From positions 1 to 32,817 of the forward strand of contig JAJOIW010000078.1 of assembly GCA_021209225.1 (NCBI GenBank): a stretch of DNA of 32,817 nucleotides, written 5' to 3'. The stretch is from Verrucomicrobiota bacterium (GTDB lineage: Bacteria > Verrucomicrobiota > Verrucomicrobiia > Limisphaerales > JAJOIW01). Of the stretch, positions 17,856-26,050 are shown one piece after another (the stretch's first letter is position 1; every line of letters starts with the position of its first letter). The translations under genes and the position numbers were made by a program. The notes beneath the pieces are model-generated. The model searched no databases and had not been told where the DNA came from. It saw only the letters and a program-made list of their open reading frames with translations.

Positions 17856-18955
17856 AGATTGTGCAATTATTGCCTGAACTCAATGAGGGAGGTGTGGAGC
17901 GGGGTGTCGTGGAGATCAACCGCGAATTCTCCATCCGTGGAATTGAGAGTCATGTCATCAGCCGCGGTGGGAAGTTAGTTGAGACCATTGTAAAGGACGG
18001 TGGGGAACATCATTCATTTGATGTGGCCTCCAAAAATATATGGACTGTTCCGGGTCGCATCCGCGGTCTTCAGCAGATTATATCCGGGTTGAAGCCTGAC
18101 GTCATACATGCCCGGAGTCGGGTTCCTGCGTGGTTGGTCTATTTTGCCAATCGTAAACTTGAAATTCCATTCGTCACGACAGTCCACGGTCTCAATAGTG
18201 TCAATCGCTACAGTAAAATAATGACCAGTGGTGAAAGAGTCATTTGTGTGAGTGAAGTGGTCAGGGATCATGTGATCAAAAACTATCAGGTGGATCCACA
18301 TAAAATTCGTGTCATTCAACGCGGGGTGGATATGGAATACTTTGATCCGTACAAGGTGGATCCGGATAAAGTTGCTGAGATGAAATGTGAATTTAATCTG
18401 CAGAATCGAATAGTTATCACCAGTGTGGGAAGAATAACCTGGCTGAAAGACTATGAAACATTTATTCAATCCATCGCAGAGCTGAATAAAGTGAATAATC
18501 AGGTCGTTGGACTGATAGTTGGTGGATACCGGCAGGATAAATCTGAATATTTCCAGAAATTAAAATCACTTGCGGATAGTCTGGGGATGACTGAGCATAT
18601 TGTTTTTGCTGGCAGTCAAACGGATATGCGAAGTGTTTATGCGGCGAGTGATATTGTTGTCAATGCCTCCTTGAAAATGGGCAACATGGGCCGCACTGTC
18701 GTGGAGGCTCTGGCAATGGGAAAACCAGTCGTCGCAACCACATTCGACGGACTTGTCAACCTGGTCAAAGACCACATAAACGGCCGGGTGATTGCCAACC
18801 AGGATCCAGTTGGTATGTCTGAAGCGATACAATCCATCCTCAATCTGTCAATCCCAGCAGATAATATCAGGTCAAGCGTGCCATACGAATATACTCTGCC
18901 TTGTATGATAGATCAGATTATTGAAGTATACAGGGAATTGATCCATGCCGGATAA
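17852..18955 (+). CDS. Glycosyltransferase family 4
   Basis: This is a GT-B fold retaining glycosyltransferase of 367 residues. The N-terminal domain starts MKIVQLLPELNEGGVERGVVE, the usual acceptor-side glycine-rich loop of GT4 enzymes. Further landmarks are ISGLKPDVIHARSRVPAW, TVHGLNSVNRYSK, CVSEVVRDHVIKNY and KIRVIQRGVDMEYFDP. The C-terminal donor-binding region reads SVGRITWLKDYETFI, then VNASLKMGNMGRTVVEALAMGKPVVA (about residues 270-295), the E-x7-E-type motif area. It overlaps the GT10 gene by 4 bases and the following gene by 11 bases, so the cluster is one transcription unit. It should act at the cytoplasmic face of the membrane on a lipid-linked glycan or LPS core; the sugar is unknown. 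Confidence 0.92.
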   Translation: MKIVQLLPELNEGGVERGVVEINREFSIRGIESHVISRGGKLVETIVKDGGEHHSFDVASKNIWTVPGRIRGLQQIISGLKPDVIHARSRVPAWLVYFANRKLEIPFVTTVHGLNSVNRYSKIMTSGERVICVSEVVRDHVIKNYQVDPHKIRVIQRGVDMEYFDPYKVDPDKVAEMKCEFNLQNRIVITSVGRITWLKDYETFIQSIAELNKVNNQVVGLIVGGYRQDKSEYFQKLKSLADSLGMTEHIVFAGSQTDMRSVYAASDIVVNASLKMGNMGRTVVEALAMGKPVVATTFDGLVNLVKDHINGRVIANQDPVGMSEAIQSILNLSIPADNIRSSVPYEYTLPCMIDQIIEVYRELIHAG

Positions 18956-19943
18956 AACACACAAAGTAGTCTTTATTGGTCCCCAGGAAATCGCTGGTTT
19001 CCAGACCCGGATGGCGATCACACTGGCAGAAAGCGGTCATAAGGTTTTTGCATTCAGGCAAATCATTACCCCATACCAGCCATCCATATGTCAACATAAC
19101 AATATCACATGGATGTTTCACAAAACCATAGTGATGTTATCCGGAGCACCTGGAGTGCTGAGATGCCCGGTCGTTTTCTGGTTGAAAATTATTGTATTGA
19201 TCCAACTCATTTACAAGTCCGATGCCTGTTTATTTATTGGTGGTAAGGGATTATTTAATTTTCCATGGGACTACTATTTATTGCGGGCATTTGGAAAGCG
19301 GGTTGTACATATGTTTGTCGGAACGGCATCCAGACCCCGGTCTATGTCCGCCTATGCATTGGATGTGCTTAAACCTGATCACAAGGCTGCTCAAAAAGCA
19401 CTCAGGAAACTAAAACGTCGATTAGTCAGACAGAAAAGGAGAGTTTCCAGGATATCCCATGCGGCAACCTATGTGATTGATAACCCGCTTTGCGGCCATT
19501 TCCTGACCAAGCCGTTCATTAACATTTTTACTCTTGGAATACCCGTCGAGGGAATTATGCAATCCGTGGTCCCCGAAGTGGACACGGTGCCCAATCATCG
19601 ACGGATCAGAATTCTACATTGTCCATCCAGACCGGAAATTAAAGGCACCGCCAGAATTCTGGAATTATTGAACCAGGATCGGCTGAACGAACTCAATGCG
19701 GAATTAGTTGTTCTGACTGGCGTTCCCAGGACAAGAGTTATTGAAGAACTTAAACTTTGTGATTTTGTTATTGATCAACTATACAGTGATTCTCCACTGG
19801 CCGGATTTGCAGCTGAGGCCGTTATGTATTCACGACTGCCTGTTGTTGGGGGATATGGGTGGGATGAGTTGAGAAAACATATGCCGGAGAGTGCCATCCC
19901 CCGGCATGTTTATGCCACCCGGATCAATTGCTCCATGTGGTGA
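18945..19943 (+). CDS. Glycosyltransferase, N-terminal and most of C-terminal domain (frameshifted gene)
   Basis: This looks like a divergent GT4-type glycosyltransferase. An opening strand KVVFIGPQEIAGFQTRMAITLAESGHKVF forms the first Rossmann element. The donor domain shows ILHCPSRPEIKGTARILELL and VIDQLYSDSPLAGFAAEAVMYSRLPVVGGYG, the usual 'same-gene, EAM..G.PVV' region. The frame ends at 19943 shortly after that motif, while the adjacent frame continues with a plausible C-terminus (CHPDQLLHVVSQL). One missing base between about 19898 and 19913, possibly in the CCCCC run at 19898-19902, would join them. The start overlaps the preceding GT4 gene by 11 bases. Acceptor and donor are not identifiable. 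Confidence 0.75.
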   Translation: MPDKTHKVVFIGPQEIAGFQTRMAITLAESGHKVFAFRQIITPYQPSICQHNNITWMFHKTIVMLSGAPGVLRCPVVFWLKIIVLIQLIYKSDACLFIGGKGLFNFPWDYYLLRAFGKRVVHMFVGTASRPRSMSAYALDVLKPDHKAAQKALRKLKRRLVRQKRRVSRISHAATYVIDNPLCGHFLTKPFINIFTLGIPVEGIMQSVVPEVDTVPNHRRIRILHCPSRPEIKGTARILELLNQDRLNELNAELVVLTGVPRTRVIEELKLCDFVIDQLYSDSPLAGFAAEAVMYSRLPVVGGYGWDELRKHMPESAIPRHVYATRINCSMW

Positions 19944-20176
19944 GTCAACTGTGCCAGAATAAGGAACTGAGACAGCAGAAGTTGCATGACCTCCAGAATT
20001 TCCTCACATGTGGGCCATGGTCCAAATCGGCTTTTGCGCACAGGATGGGCATCATACTTTCAGGCGACATCCCTCCCGATTGGCTGATTCAGCCCCGCGA
20101 TATAAATTATTCTGCCGGTGTCGGGCTCACCCTCGATCAAAGCCATCGCATCCAGAATTTGCTCGATTCGAAGTAA
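19913..20176 (+). CDS. Glycosyltransferase, C-terminal piece (frameshifted from 18945)
   Basis: This frame carries the probable last ~85 residues of the glycosyltransferase that starts at 18945. It begins with CHPDQLLHVVSQLCQNKELR, a typical GT4 ending where a 'HPD.L...' element is followed by helices that rest on the N-terminal domain. It then gives FLTCGPWSKSAFAHRMGIIL and stops at 20176. Within the frame an ATG exists at 19928, but no ribosome binding site is seen, so independent translation is unlikely. The continuity with the upstream protein is inferred from the family's usual layout, not from an alignment I could run. Confidence 0.6.
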   Translation, partial: CHPDQLLHVVSQLCQNKELRQQKLHDLQNFLTCGPWSKSAFAHRMGIILSGDIPPDWLIQPRDINYSAGVGLTLDQSHRIQNLLDSK

Positions 20177-20297
20177 GAAATTTATTTCAAGGAACTTCAT
20201 TCATGACTCGGTTTGATTTCAGATTTGTCATGAATCCAGTTGCTTTTTCCGGGTAAATTGGTTGGATTGGGTATTGGTTCATCAATTGGCAGGCACA

Positions 20298-21818
20298 ATG
20301 AGAATGGAATGGATTTTGGGTGGTCAATTCAGGTTGTTGGTGTCAGTGATGGCAATCCTGAATATGGGAAGTGCCCCGGCATCCGGGGCTGGAGGAGTCA
20401 TTTATTTTAACCAGGTGACATCGGTATCCACCCCGGTTTCGCTCCGTCGGGTGCAGGCAGATGGGACCGGAAATACTCTCATACCTGTCGCCTTACCCTC
20501 ACCAACTCATCCTGTGGCTTCAAGAGATGGAACCAGATTATTGCTCACATCAAATAATCCGGACAGACCATTCATGTTGAGTCGCAATGTTTTCAGCCTG
20601 AGTTTAGTCAATGGGCAAATGAATCAAGTGACTGGCTATGAAGATTTATTCCAGGTGAATCATTCGTTTATCACAAACTCTGTGGGAAATGCTTCGACCA
20701 ATCGTTTTGTGACTTCCTATACATTGCATTATCCCGACCATAAAGCCATGTCAGGCGATAATTCGGCAGTAGTGGTTATGGATTTGCCCCGCACTGGTGG
20801 AAGTACACTGGATATGGCAAATAATGTGCCCAATGGTCTGCCGAGTGGGGGGCAGACATTTGGAAGTGGGCGGGCACCTGGAATTGAGGTCTTTCCATCG
20901 ATTGGGCCCACAATTATAGGCAATACCATATTCTTATCCGCTCAGGTACGCGATGGACTGAACCAGGGCGGGGATGGTGTTGACTGGCATCCGGCATTGA
21001 ATGAAGTTGTGGCAACTGTTGGATCAGATGTGCCTATGACAGGCAACACGGGACGCCCGGGAATGCAGGGTACTCTCCTGGCTGTGTTTTCAACCATCAA
21101 CCAGCAGACATTTATCCGCAAATTGACCAACCCAATCGGAGAATCCAATTTTTATGTTGATTTATTCAATATATTAGCTGTCAGCACCAGTCCTCATGAT
21201 TATGCGCCCGCTATCTCACCCGATGGAACAACGGTCGCTTACGTCCGGCACTCATTGCGGACAGATACGAGATTTGATGGAGCGGGAATTGCTCCGCTTC
21301 CATGCATCTGCGCCATACATATAATCAATTATAATGGCACCAATGATCGGGAAATATTGCGAATGTCTGAGGGAATGTGGATAAGCCGACTCAGTTGGTC
21401 GCCAGATGGACAGCAGATAGCTTTTGACCTGGCTCCACAAATGGTGCTCAATGGTTGGAATTCCCTTGTGGGTGACCCGACCAGGTCCACTATTCATGTG
21501 ACGAATGTCGATGGATCCAATGCCCGTCAGCTGATTCCGGCACCAGCTGCATATCCCAGTTGGGCACCGGAGGTTGTATTACAAATCACCCCACCCAGGC
21601 CAAGTCTCCTGATAAAGCCAAAAAGTGGGAATAATCAGGTGATGGAACTTGAAGTGAATAACTTGCTGCCTGGCCGCAGTTTTGAAATTCAGAAATCAAC
21701 GGATTTTTCCCACTGGAACAGATATCAATTATTCACAGCAACCCATGTGACCATGCTGGTGGAGATATCTATTCTGCCTTCCGAAACCTATTCAATATAC
21801 CGGGTATTGGCCTATTAG
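20298..21818 (+). CDS. Exported TolB-like beta-propeller protein with verrucomicrobial C-terminal tail
   Basis: After a signal peptide (hydrophobic FRLLVSVMAILNMGSAPASG) the protein shows PD40/WD40-like TolB blades: the pattern DYAPAISPDGTTVAYVR, RLSWSPDGQQIAFDL and the IHVTNVDGSNARQL / YPSWAPE ending repeat the 'SPDG..IAF' motif. Such proteins are usually periplasmic or secreted and bind proteins or glycans; no catalytic site is evident. The end (FEIQKSTDFSHWNRYQLF … YSIYRVLAY) resembles the tail of the giant oxidase encoded at 6479, a module common on exported verrucomicrobial proteins. I chose ATG 20298 because it puts the signal peptide at the front; a TTG at 20262 and an ATG at 20304 are alternatives. 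It is convergent with the gene at 21844, with 25 bases between them. Confidence 0.75.
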   Translation: MRMEWILGGQFRLLVSVMAILNMGSAPASGAGGVIYFNQVTSVSTPVSLRRVQADGTGNTLIPVALPSPTHPVASRDGTRLLLTSNNPDRPFMLSRNVFSLSLVNGQMNQVTGYEDLFQVNHSFITNSVGNASTNRFVTSYTLHYPDHKAMSGDNSAVVVMDLPRTGGSTLDMANNVPNGLPSGGQTFGSGRAPGIEVFPSIGPTIIGNTIFLSAQVRDGLNQGGDGVDWHPALNEVVATVGSDVPMTGNTGRPGMQGTLLAVFSTINQQTFIRKLTNPIGESNFYVDLFNILAVSTSPHDYAPAISPDGTTVAYVRHSLRTDTRFDGAGIAPLPCICAIHIINYNGTNDREILRMSEGMWISRLSWSPDGQQIAFDLAPQMVLNGWNSLVGDPTRSTIHVTNVDGSNARQLIPAPAAYPSWAPEVVLQITPPRPSLLIKPKSGNNQVMELEVNNLLPGRSFEIQKSTDFSHWNRYQLFTATHVTMLVEISILPSETYSIYRVLAY

Positions 21819-21843
21819 TCCTGATCATTGAGTATTCAGCCGA

Positions 21844-22437
21844 TTATCTGAAGTATTGTCCGGTTGGAATCTGGGTCACCAGGGCACCTTTGTCTGTTGT
21901 CACCAGAGTTCCAATGCCTATCCCATTTTTGGAAAACCACCCCTGATTCATTTCGAGCACAAATTGAATATTCGGATCTTTTGAAGGAATAGATGTTTCA
22001 TCCATGGGTTTCAGATCGTGAAGTTCGACAATTTTCCCTTCGGATGATATATAAGCAGCAGTTAACGGAATGCTGGTATTTTTCATATAATAGGCAACTG
22101 ATCTGGGTTGGGGGAATGCGAACAGCATCCCATGATTCTCCTCCAGTTTCTCTCTGAACATCATTCCAGTTGCCACCTGCAACATGGTGGCTGCTAATTC
22201 CACCTCAATTTCAAGTGGCCCCATCCACAATCTGACTCTTGGCAAGTCAGGATTGGGTTCAGTGGGCCCATTCCATTCTGCCACTTGACCAGACCCAGCA
22301 TTTTTAGTCTCAACAGAAGTTTCCTTCGACTTCTGGCAACCCATCTGAATCAGAATGAGTCCGGAAATCATGGCCATGGGAATCAAATTATGCACCAGTT
22401 TACTGACTATTATCAAAAGTCTCATACCGTTGACCAT
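21844..22437 (-). CDS. DUF192 family protein, probable exported or membrane-anchored
   Basis: The domain from about residue 66 to 190 matches DUF192 (COG1430). It shows VELAATMLQVATGMMFREKLEENHGMLFAF, then SVAYYMKNTSIPLTAAYI, then a C-terminal VLEMNQGWFSKNGIGIGTLV. These are the three usual blocks: 'T...RGLM.R..L....GMLF.F', 'FWMKNT.IPLD..FI', and 'VLE...G...'. The N-terminal ~34 residues are hydrophobic and end in MGC (Cys34), so a lipoprotein or membrane anchor is likely although the lipobox is not ideal. The family has no firmly established activity. It lies downstream of the DUF547 gene on the same strand with a 154-base gap, so co-transcription is possible but not shown. Confidence 0.85.
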   Translation of the reverse strand: MVNGMRLLIIVSKLVHNLIPMAMISGLILIQMGCQKSKETSVETKNAGSGQVAEWNGPTEPNPDLPRVRLWMGPLEIEVELAATMLQVATGMMFREKLEENHGMLFAFPQPRSVAYYMKNTSIPLTAAYISSEGKIVELHDLKPMDETSIPSKDPNIQFVLEMNQGWFSKNGIGIGTLVTTDKGALVTQIPTGQYFR

Positions 22438-22591
22438 ACTGGTATTTGGTTCAATTTGAAATCACTTCATCGGATTTGTGAGGAATGATGGATCAGTAAG
22501 TAAACTGGTGAGACAATATCCCACTGTCTCTGAAGTGGCCCGGACAGGGGTGAAATTGAGATTCTTTGACTTGGCCAATGCATCCTTTTTT

Positions 22592-24301
22592 TCATTTTTG
22601 TGAGAAGGAAGCTGGTGGGTTCCATGGTATATGAATGAATGCCGGACGCATCTGATTTTTGCGTGTGTATTTTGCCTGGGTGATGACTTTGGATATGGAA
22701 TGGGATTCAGAAAAGAGGTGATGATAGATTGCGGTGATCACATAATAATCATCCTCCGCAGAATCCGGAGATGATGGAAATGCCTCCTCCATGAATATTT
22801 CATATTCAGTGATCCAGATCAGTCGGGTAGGATGCGGATCTGACGGTTTGATATCCACAAATCCCACATGTGGTTTTCTGCCAGCAATATGAGTGAGATT
22901 TTTATCATCCAGATAATACACCTGACCCAGTATATAGTTGCGCGTCCCGGCAGGGTCATGACTCATCAGATAGTTCCAGCCGAATCCATTGTGAATCCAT
23001 GCATATTGATCTGCGCAAAGGTAAGTATTTGTCTCAGTGGAGTATTCGGGCTTGGCAGGAATTCGAGTGGGTCTCCAATCGTGATTGACCGCAGTTTTGT
23101 CCCATAATCCATACCATTTTCCTGAAAATGGTTGAAATACAGATTTGGCACTGAGCGATTCCTCACCCGTGATCTGCCTGAATAATTTTTCGCGTGTCAC
23201 ATCAAAAGCGGAAATGGATACTATATTCTCCATTTTTGAAATCTGCTTCTGGAGCACTCCCACAGCGATGGCGACAAGATCCAGATGGATCATGTCAGCA
23301 GTAATACCATTTCCTGGGGCCGCACCCTGCAATAAAAGCTTTCTCAATTCCAATGCCTCCCTGATCCCCAGATCATATTCCCCGCGGCGTTTTATCCAGT
23401 ATTCAACTTCTCCGGGAAAATGGTCTGAGAAAGTGGTTGTGGTCGGCTCATTATTGGCAATCAGGTCTGCGGAATTCGGATGGATTCCATCGTCCTCCTG
23501 AGCCTTTGGCAAACTCCAATCATAGTTGGTGAAATGGATATGAATCTGACTTTTATCCAGGTTGGCAATTTCCGCGCGCAATGCTGGAGTGAAATACGGA
23601 CTTAAGAATTCGATGAGTTGTGAGTCAGAATTCCCGAAGTCGGAGCGGTACCATTCGAATATTCTGGAGAGGTGAATAGTTTGAGTGGATTCATTCCATG
23701 AGACGCCCTGATCTGACGCCAGGAATTGCCTGGCGGCGGCATCCAGCCCGACCTGGATGGTTGATTGTTCCCAAGCCTTAGGTTGCAAAACTGGACAACT
23801 TTTCGAGTGGCAGTGCAGGGCGAAATGAATTCGAGCGTCCTTTTGAGATCGCAATTGGGCATTCTCGATGGAGTCTAAAGAGTATAGCTTGTCTGCCACG
23901 TGAATAAGCACATTTTTCCAGGGATTCGCCGGGAGAATGAACCCCTCCAGTTCCCGCAGTTTGATTTCTGTTGAAAGGATATTATAGGTGTTGATCCAGA
24001 AGACTTTTTCTGCTGCGGCAGACTGCAGGGACGCTGGATTCTGGTGGCATGCCGAGTCCAACATATGCACCAGTTTGGCCCGATCCAATGGGGAGGAAAT
24101 CCAGCGGTCATAGTGGATCAGACCTTTCTCGTTGACGTATTTTTCCAACAACTCACTCCAGGGTTGGAAATCCGTTGAATCCTGCAAATCTGTGGTAATT
24201 GGAATATTCAAATTAAGAGGCTCCCGGATCTCCACCAGCTCCTCCGCTTGGGCTATGCTTAAAAAAGCTGACAAAACCATGAGTGCAATGGGTGAATTCA
24301 T
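22592..24301 (-). CDS. DUF547 domain protein with an unassigned C-terminal half
   Basis: A signal peptide (MNSPIALMVLSAFLSIAQA) precedes a DUF547 domain at about residues 45-260. It is recognised by KVFWINTYNILS (about 99-110), ALHCHSKSCPVLQP (about 161-174), the DAAARQFLAS segment, and LSRIFEWYRSDFG. DUF547 domains have a papain-like-related fold in some predictions, but no activity is established. The C-terminal ~300 residues are not a family I recognise. They are rich in Tyr and Trp, with WYGLWDKTAVNHDWRPTRIP, a likely ordered globular domain without membrane segments. The protein should be periplasmic or secreted. No strong Shine-Dalgarno precedes the ATG. The upstream 300 bases hold no gene, so its promoter should lie there. 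Confidence 0.82.
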   Translation of the reverse strand: MNSPIALMVLSAFLSIAQAEELVEIREPLNLNIPITTDLQDSTDFQPWSELLEKYVNEKGLIHYDRWISSPLDRAKLVHMLDSACHQNPASLQSAAAEKVFWINTYNILSTEIKLRELEGFILPANPWKNVLIHVADKLYSLDSIENAQLRSQKDARIHFALHCHSKSCPVLQPKAWEQSTIQVGLDAAARQFLASDQGVSWNESTQTIHLSRIFEWYRSDFGNSDSQLIEFLSPYFTPALRAEIANLDKSQIHIHFTNYDWSLPKAQEDDGIHPNSADLIANNEPTTTTFSDHFPGEVEYWIKRRGEYDLGIREALELRKLLLQGAAPGNGITADMIHLDLVAIAVGVLQKQISKMENIVSISAFDVTREKLFRQITGEESLSAKSVFQPFSGKWYGLWDKTAVNHDWRPTRIPAKPEYSTETNTYLCADQYAWIHNGFGWNYLMSHDPAGTRNYILGQVYYLDDKNLTHIAGRKPHVGFVDIKPSDPHPTRLIWITEYEIFMEEAFPSSPDSAEDDYYVITAIYHHLFSESHSISKVITQAKYTRKNQMRPAFIHIPWNPPASFSQK

Positions 24302-24605
24302 ATGGGTATCTTCATTTGTTCATTCGGGATCGGATGTCATGATCCAAGGGCCTTTAACTTAATCCTTCGTGCGGCCACCCTCACCAGGGAATATAAATTC
24401 ATGTGAGATATAAACAGGTTCAGAAGAATGGATTGTCAGATGATCAGGAGAATCTGAATCCTGTGGTGACATCATTCATATATATGAAACATACCGCACG
24501 GACCATCCTGGAAAAGTGACCACTCTCAGATTATTGTGTCGGATTATCTATGTCAATGCCTCACGCTGCCGTGACTCCTGAATCCGTTGAGAGCCATTCA
24601 ATACG
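24302..24605. other. Intergenic region upstream of the DUF547 gene
   Basis: About 300 bases separate the DUF547 gene from the terminator of the Gfo/Idh/MocA gene, both on the - strand. I see no gene-like frame, tRNA or clear repeat. It is AT-rich in places (24399-24416) and should contain the DUF547 promoter, but no -35/-10 pair stands out. Confidence 0.4.
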
Positions 24606-24632
24606 AAAAAAGCGGCGCCCAAGAGGTGCCGC
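24606..24632 (-). terminator. Rho-independent terminator of the Gfo/Idh/MocA gene
   Basis: Read on the - strand, GCGGCACC TCTTG GGCGCCGC forms an 8-pair stem (one G-T wobble) followed by TTTTTT. It lies about 40 bases beyond the stop of the oxidoreductase gene at 24674. Confidence 0.9.
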
Positions 24633-24673
24633 TGCATATAAACTCAATCCATGTGAGAAACTTATTTTCCTGG

Positions 24674-26005
24674 TCAGACGAATTTTTCAGTTTGAATGCC
24701 TGGCATAGCGATTGGGTAGAAGCCATCGGCGTTGGGTTTGGTTGGGGTTTCGGCATCCCAGTCGAGTATTTCCGGCATGGTATTGATTTCGGATGAGATT
24801 GCCTCATCCCACGAGATTTCTTTGCCGGTGTAGGTGCACATACGACCCAATATAGAAGTCATGCTGGAGGTGGCTCCGTATTCCGCTTCCATGTGTTCAG
24901 TATTGTTGCGAATGGCCGCAAACAACCGGTCGTGTTCCACCTGATATGGGTTTTTGTCTCCGCGTCCATTGTGCCGGAAAGCATTTTCACCGCGGATGAT
25001 GTATCGGGAGATGTCAGCGGATCCTTTCGTCCCTGTGCAATGTTCGGACACGGAACTCCAGCACCCTTGGATGTGGCGGCATTGGCTGTAGAGGCGTGAG
25101 CCATCTGCGTATTCAAATTCCACAAAGTGGTGGTCGTAGATTTCTCCATGTTCTTTGCCTGTGCGAACCTGGCGTCCCCCCATTCCCTGAGCCCGGACTG
25201 GGGGGGCATTTTTCACCCAGTTGATGACGTCGATATTGTGGATGTGTTGTTCATCGATATGGTCTCCGCACAGCCAGACAAAATAATACCAGTTGCGCAT
25301 TTGATACTCCATTTCTGTCTGACCTGGCTGACGTGGACGGGTCCAGACACCGCCCCCATTCCAGTAACAGCGCATGGATGTGATATCGCCAATCGCCCCA
25401 TCCTGAAGTCTTTTTATGGTTTCAACGTAGCCTAACTGGTGGTGACGTTGCAGACCCACGCCGACTTTAAGGTTTTTCTCTTTTGCCACTTTTGCGGCAG
25501 CCAGCACTTTGCGGACACCCGGGGCATCCACAGCAACCGGTTTTTCCATGAAGACATGCTTGCCCTGACGCACAGCCTCTTCAAAATGCATGGGGCGGAA
25601 TCCCGGAGGCGTGGCCAGGATGACCACATCCGCCAGGGATATCGCCTTCTTGTAGGCTTCAAATCCGACAAACTTTGTTTCTTCAGTCACTTTGACTTTA
25701 TTGCCGTGCTGAGCCTGAAGATTTCGAAGTGAGGAATCCAGATTGTTTTCAAAAGCATCAGCCATGGCCACCAGTTCAACTGGCCCCTGGTCCGCGGTAT
25801 TCAATGCCTGGTCTGCGGCACCGCTGCCTCGACCCCCGCATCCAATCAACGCGATTTTGAGCGTGTCATTGCTTGCAGCAAAGACTCCACGACCGAGGGG
25901 CAGAGTCGCCGCCAACGCCCCACCAGCCAGAGCGACGCCTGACGATTTGACAAATCCGCGGCGATTCAAGGCGGATTGATCCTGTGAAGATAGAGAATTA
26001 TTCAT
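24674..26005 (-). CDS. Gfo/Idh/MocA family oxidoreductase, TAT-exported type
   Basis: This is an NAD(P)-dependent sugar or inositol oxidoreductase of the Gfo/Idh/MocA family. Residues 15-17 (RRG) followed by FVKSSGVALAGGALAA form a twin-arginine signal peptide, so the folded enzyme is probably exported with its cofactor, as in glucose-fructose oxidoreductase. The Rossmann nucleotide-binding motif IALIGCGGRGSGAA is at about 51-64. EKPVAVD (about 154-160) supplies the conserved Lys of the EKP motif. CGDHIDEQHIHNIDVINWV carries the later conserved His/Asp region. Length (443) is normal for verrucomicrobial and planctomycete members, which often act in glycan breakdown. It is the second gene of a probable - strand operon with the cytochrome/FGE fusion encoded about 45 bases upstream, and it is followed by a terminator. 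Confidence 0.93.
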   Translation of the reverse strand: MNNSLSSQDQSALNRRGFVKSSGVALAGGALAATLPLGRGVFAASNDTLKIALIGCGGRGSGAADQALNTADQGPVELVAMADAFENNLDSSLRNLQAQHGNKVKVTEETKFVGFEAYKKAISLADVVILATPPGFRPMHFEEAVRQGKHVFMEKPVAVDAPGVRKVLAAAKVAKEKNLKVGVGLQRHHQLGYVETIKRLQDGAIGDITSMRCYWNGGGVWTRPRQPGQTEMEYQMRNWYYFVWLCGDHIDEQHIHNIDVINWVKNAPPVRAQGMGGRQVRTGKEHGEIYDHHFVEFEYADGSRLYSQCRHIQGCWSSVSEHCTGTKGSADISRYIIRGENAFRHNGRGDKNPYQVEHDRLFAAIRNNTEHMEAEYGATSSMTSILGRMCTYTGKEISWDEAISSEINTMPEILDWDAETPTKPNADGFYPIAMPGIQTEKFV

Positions 26006-26050
26006 ATGATTTATGGTTTAGGAACTTCCTGTTTCAGGGATATAAAGAGA

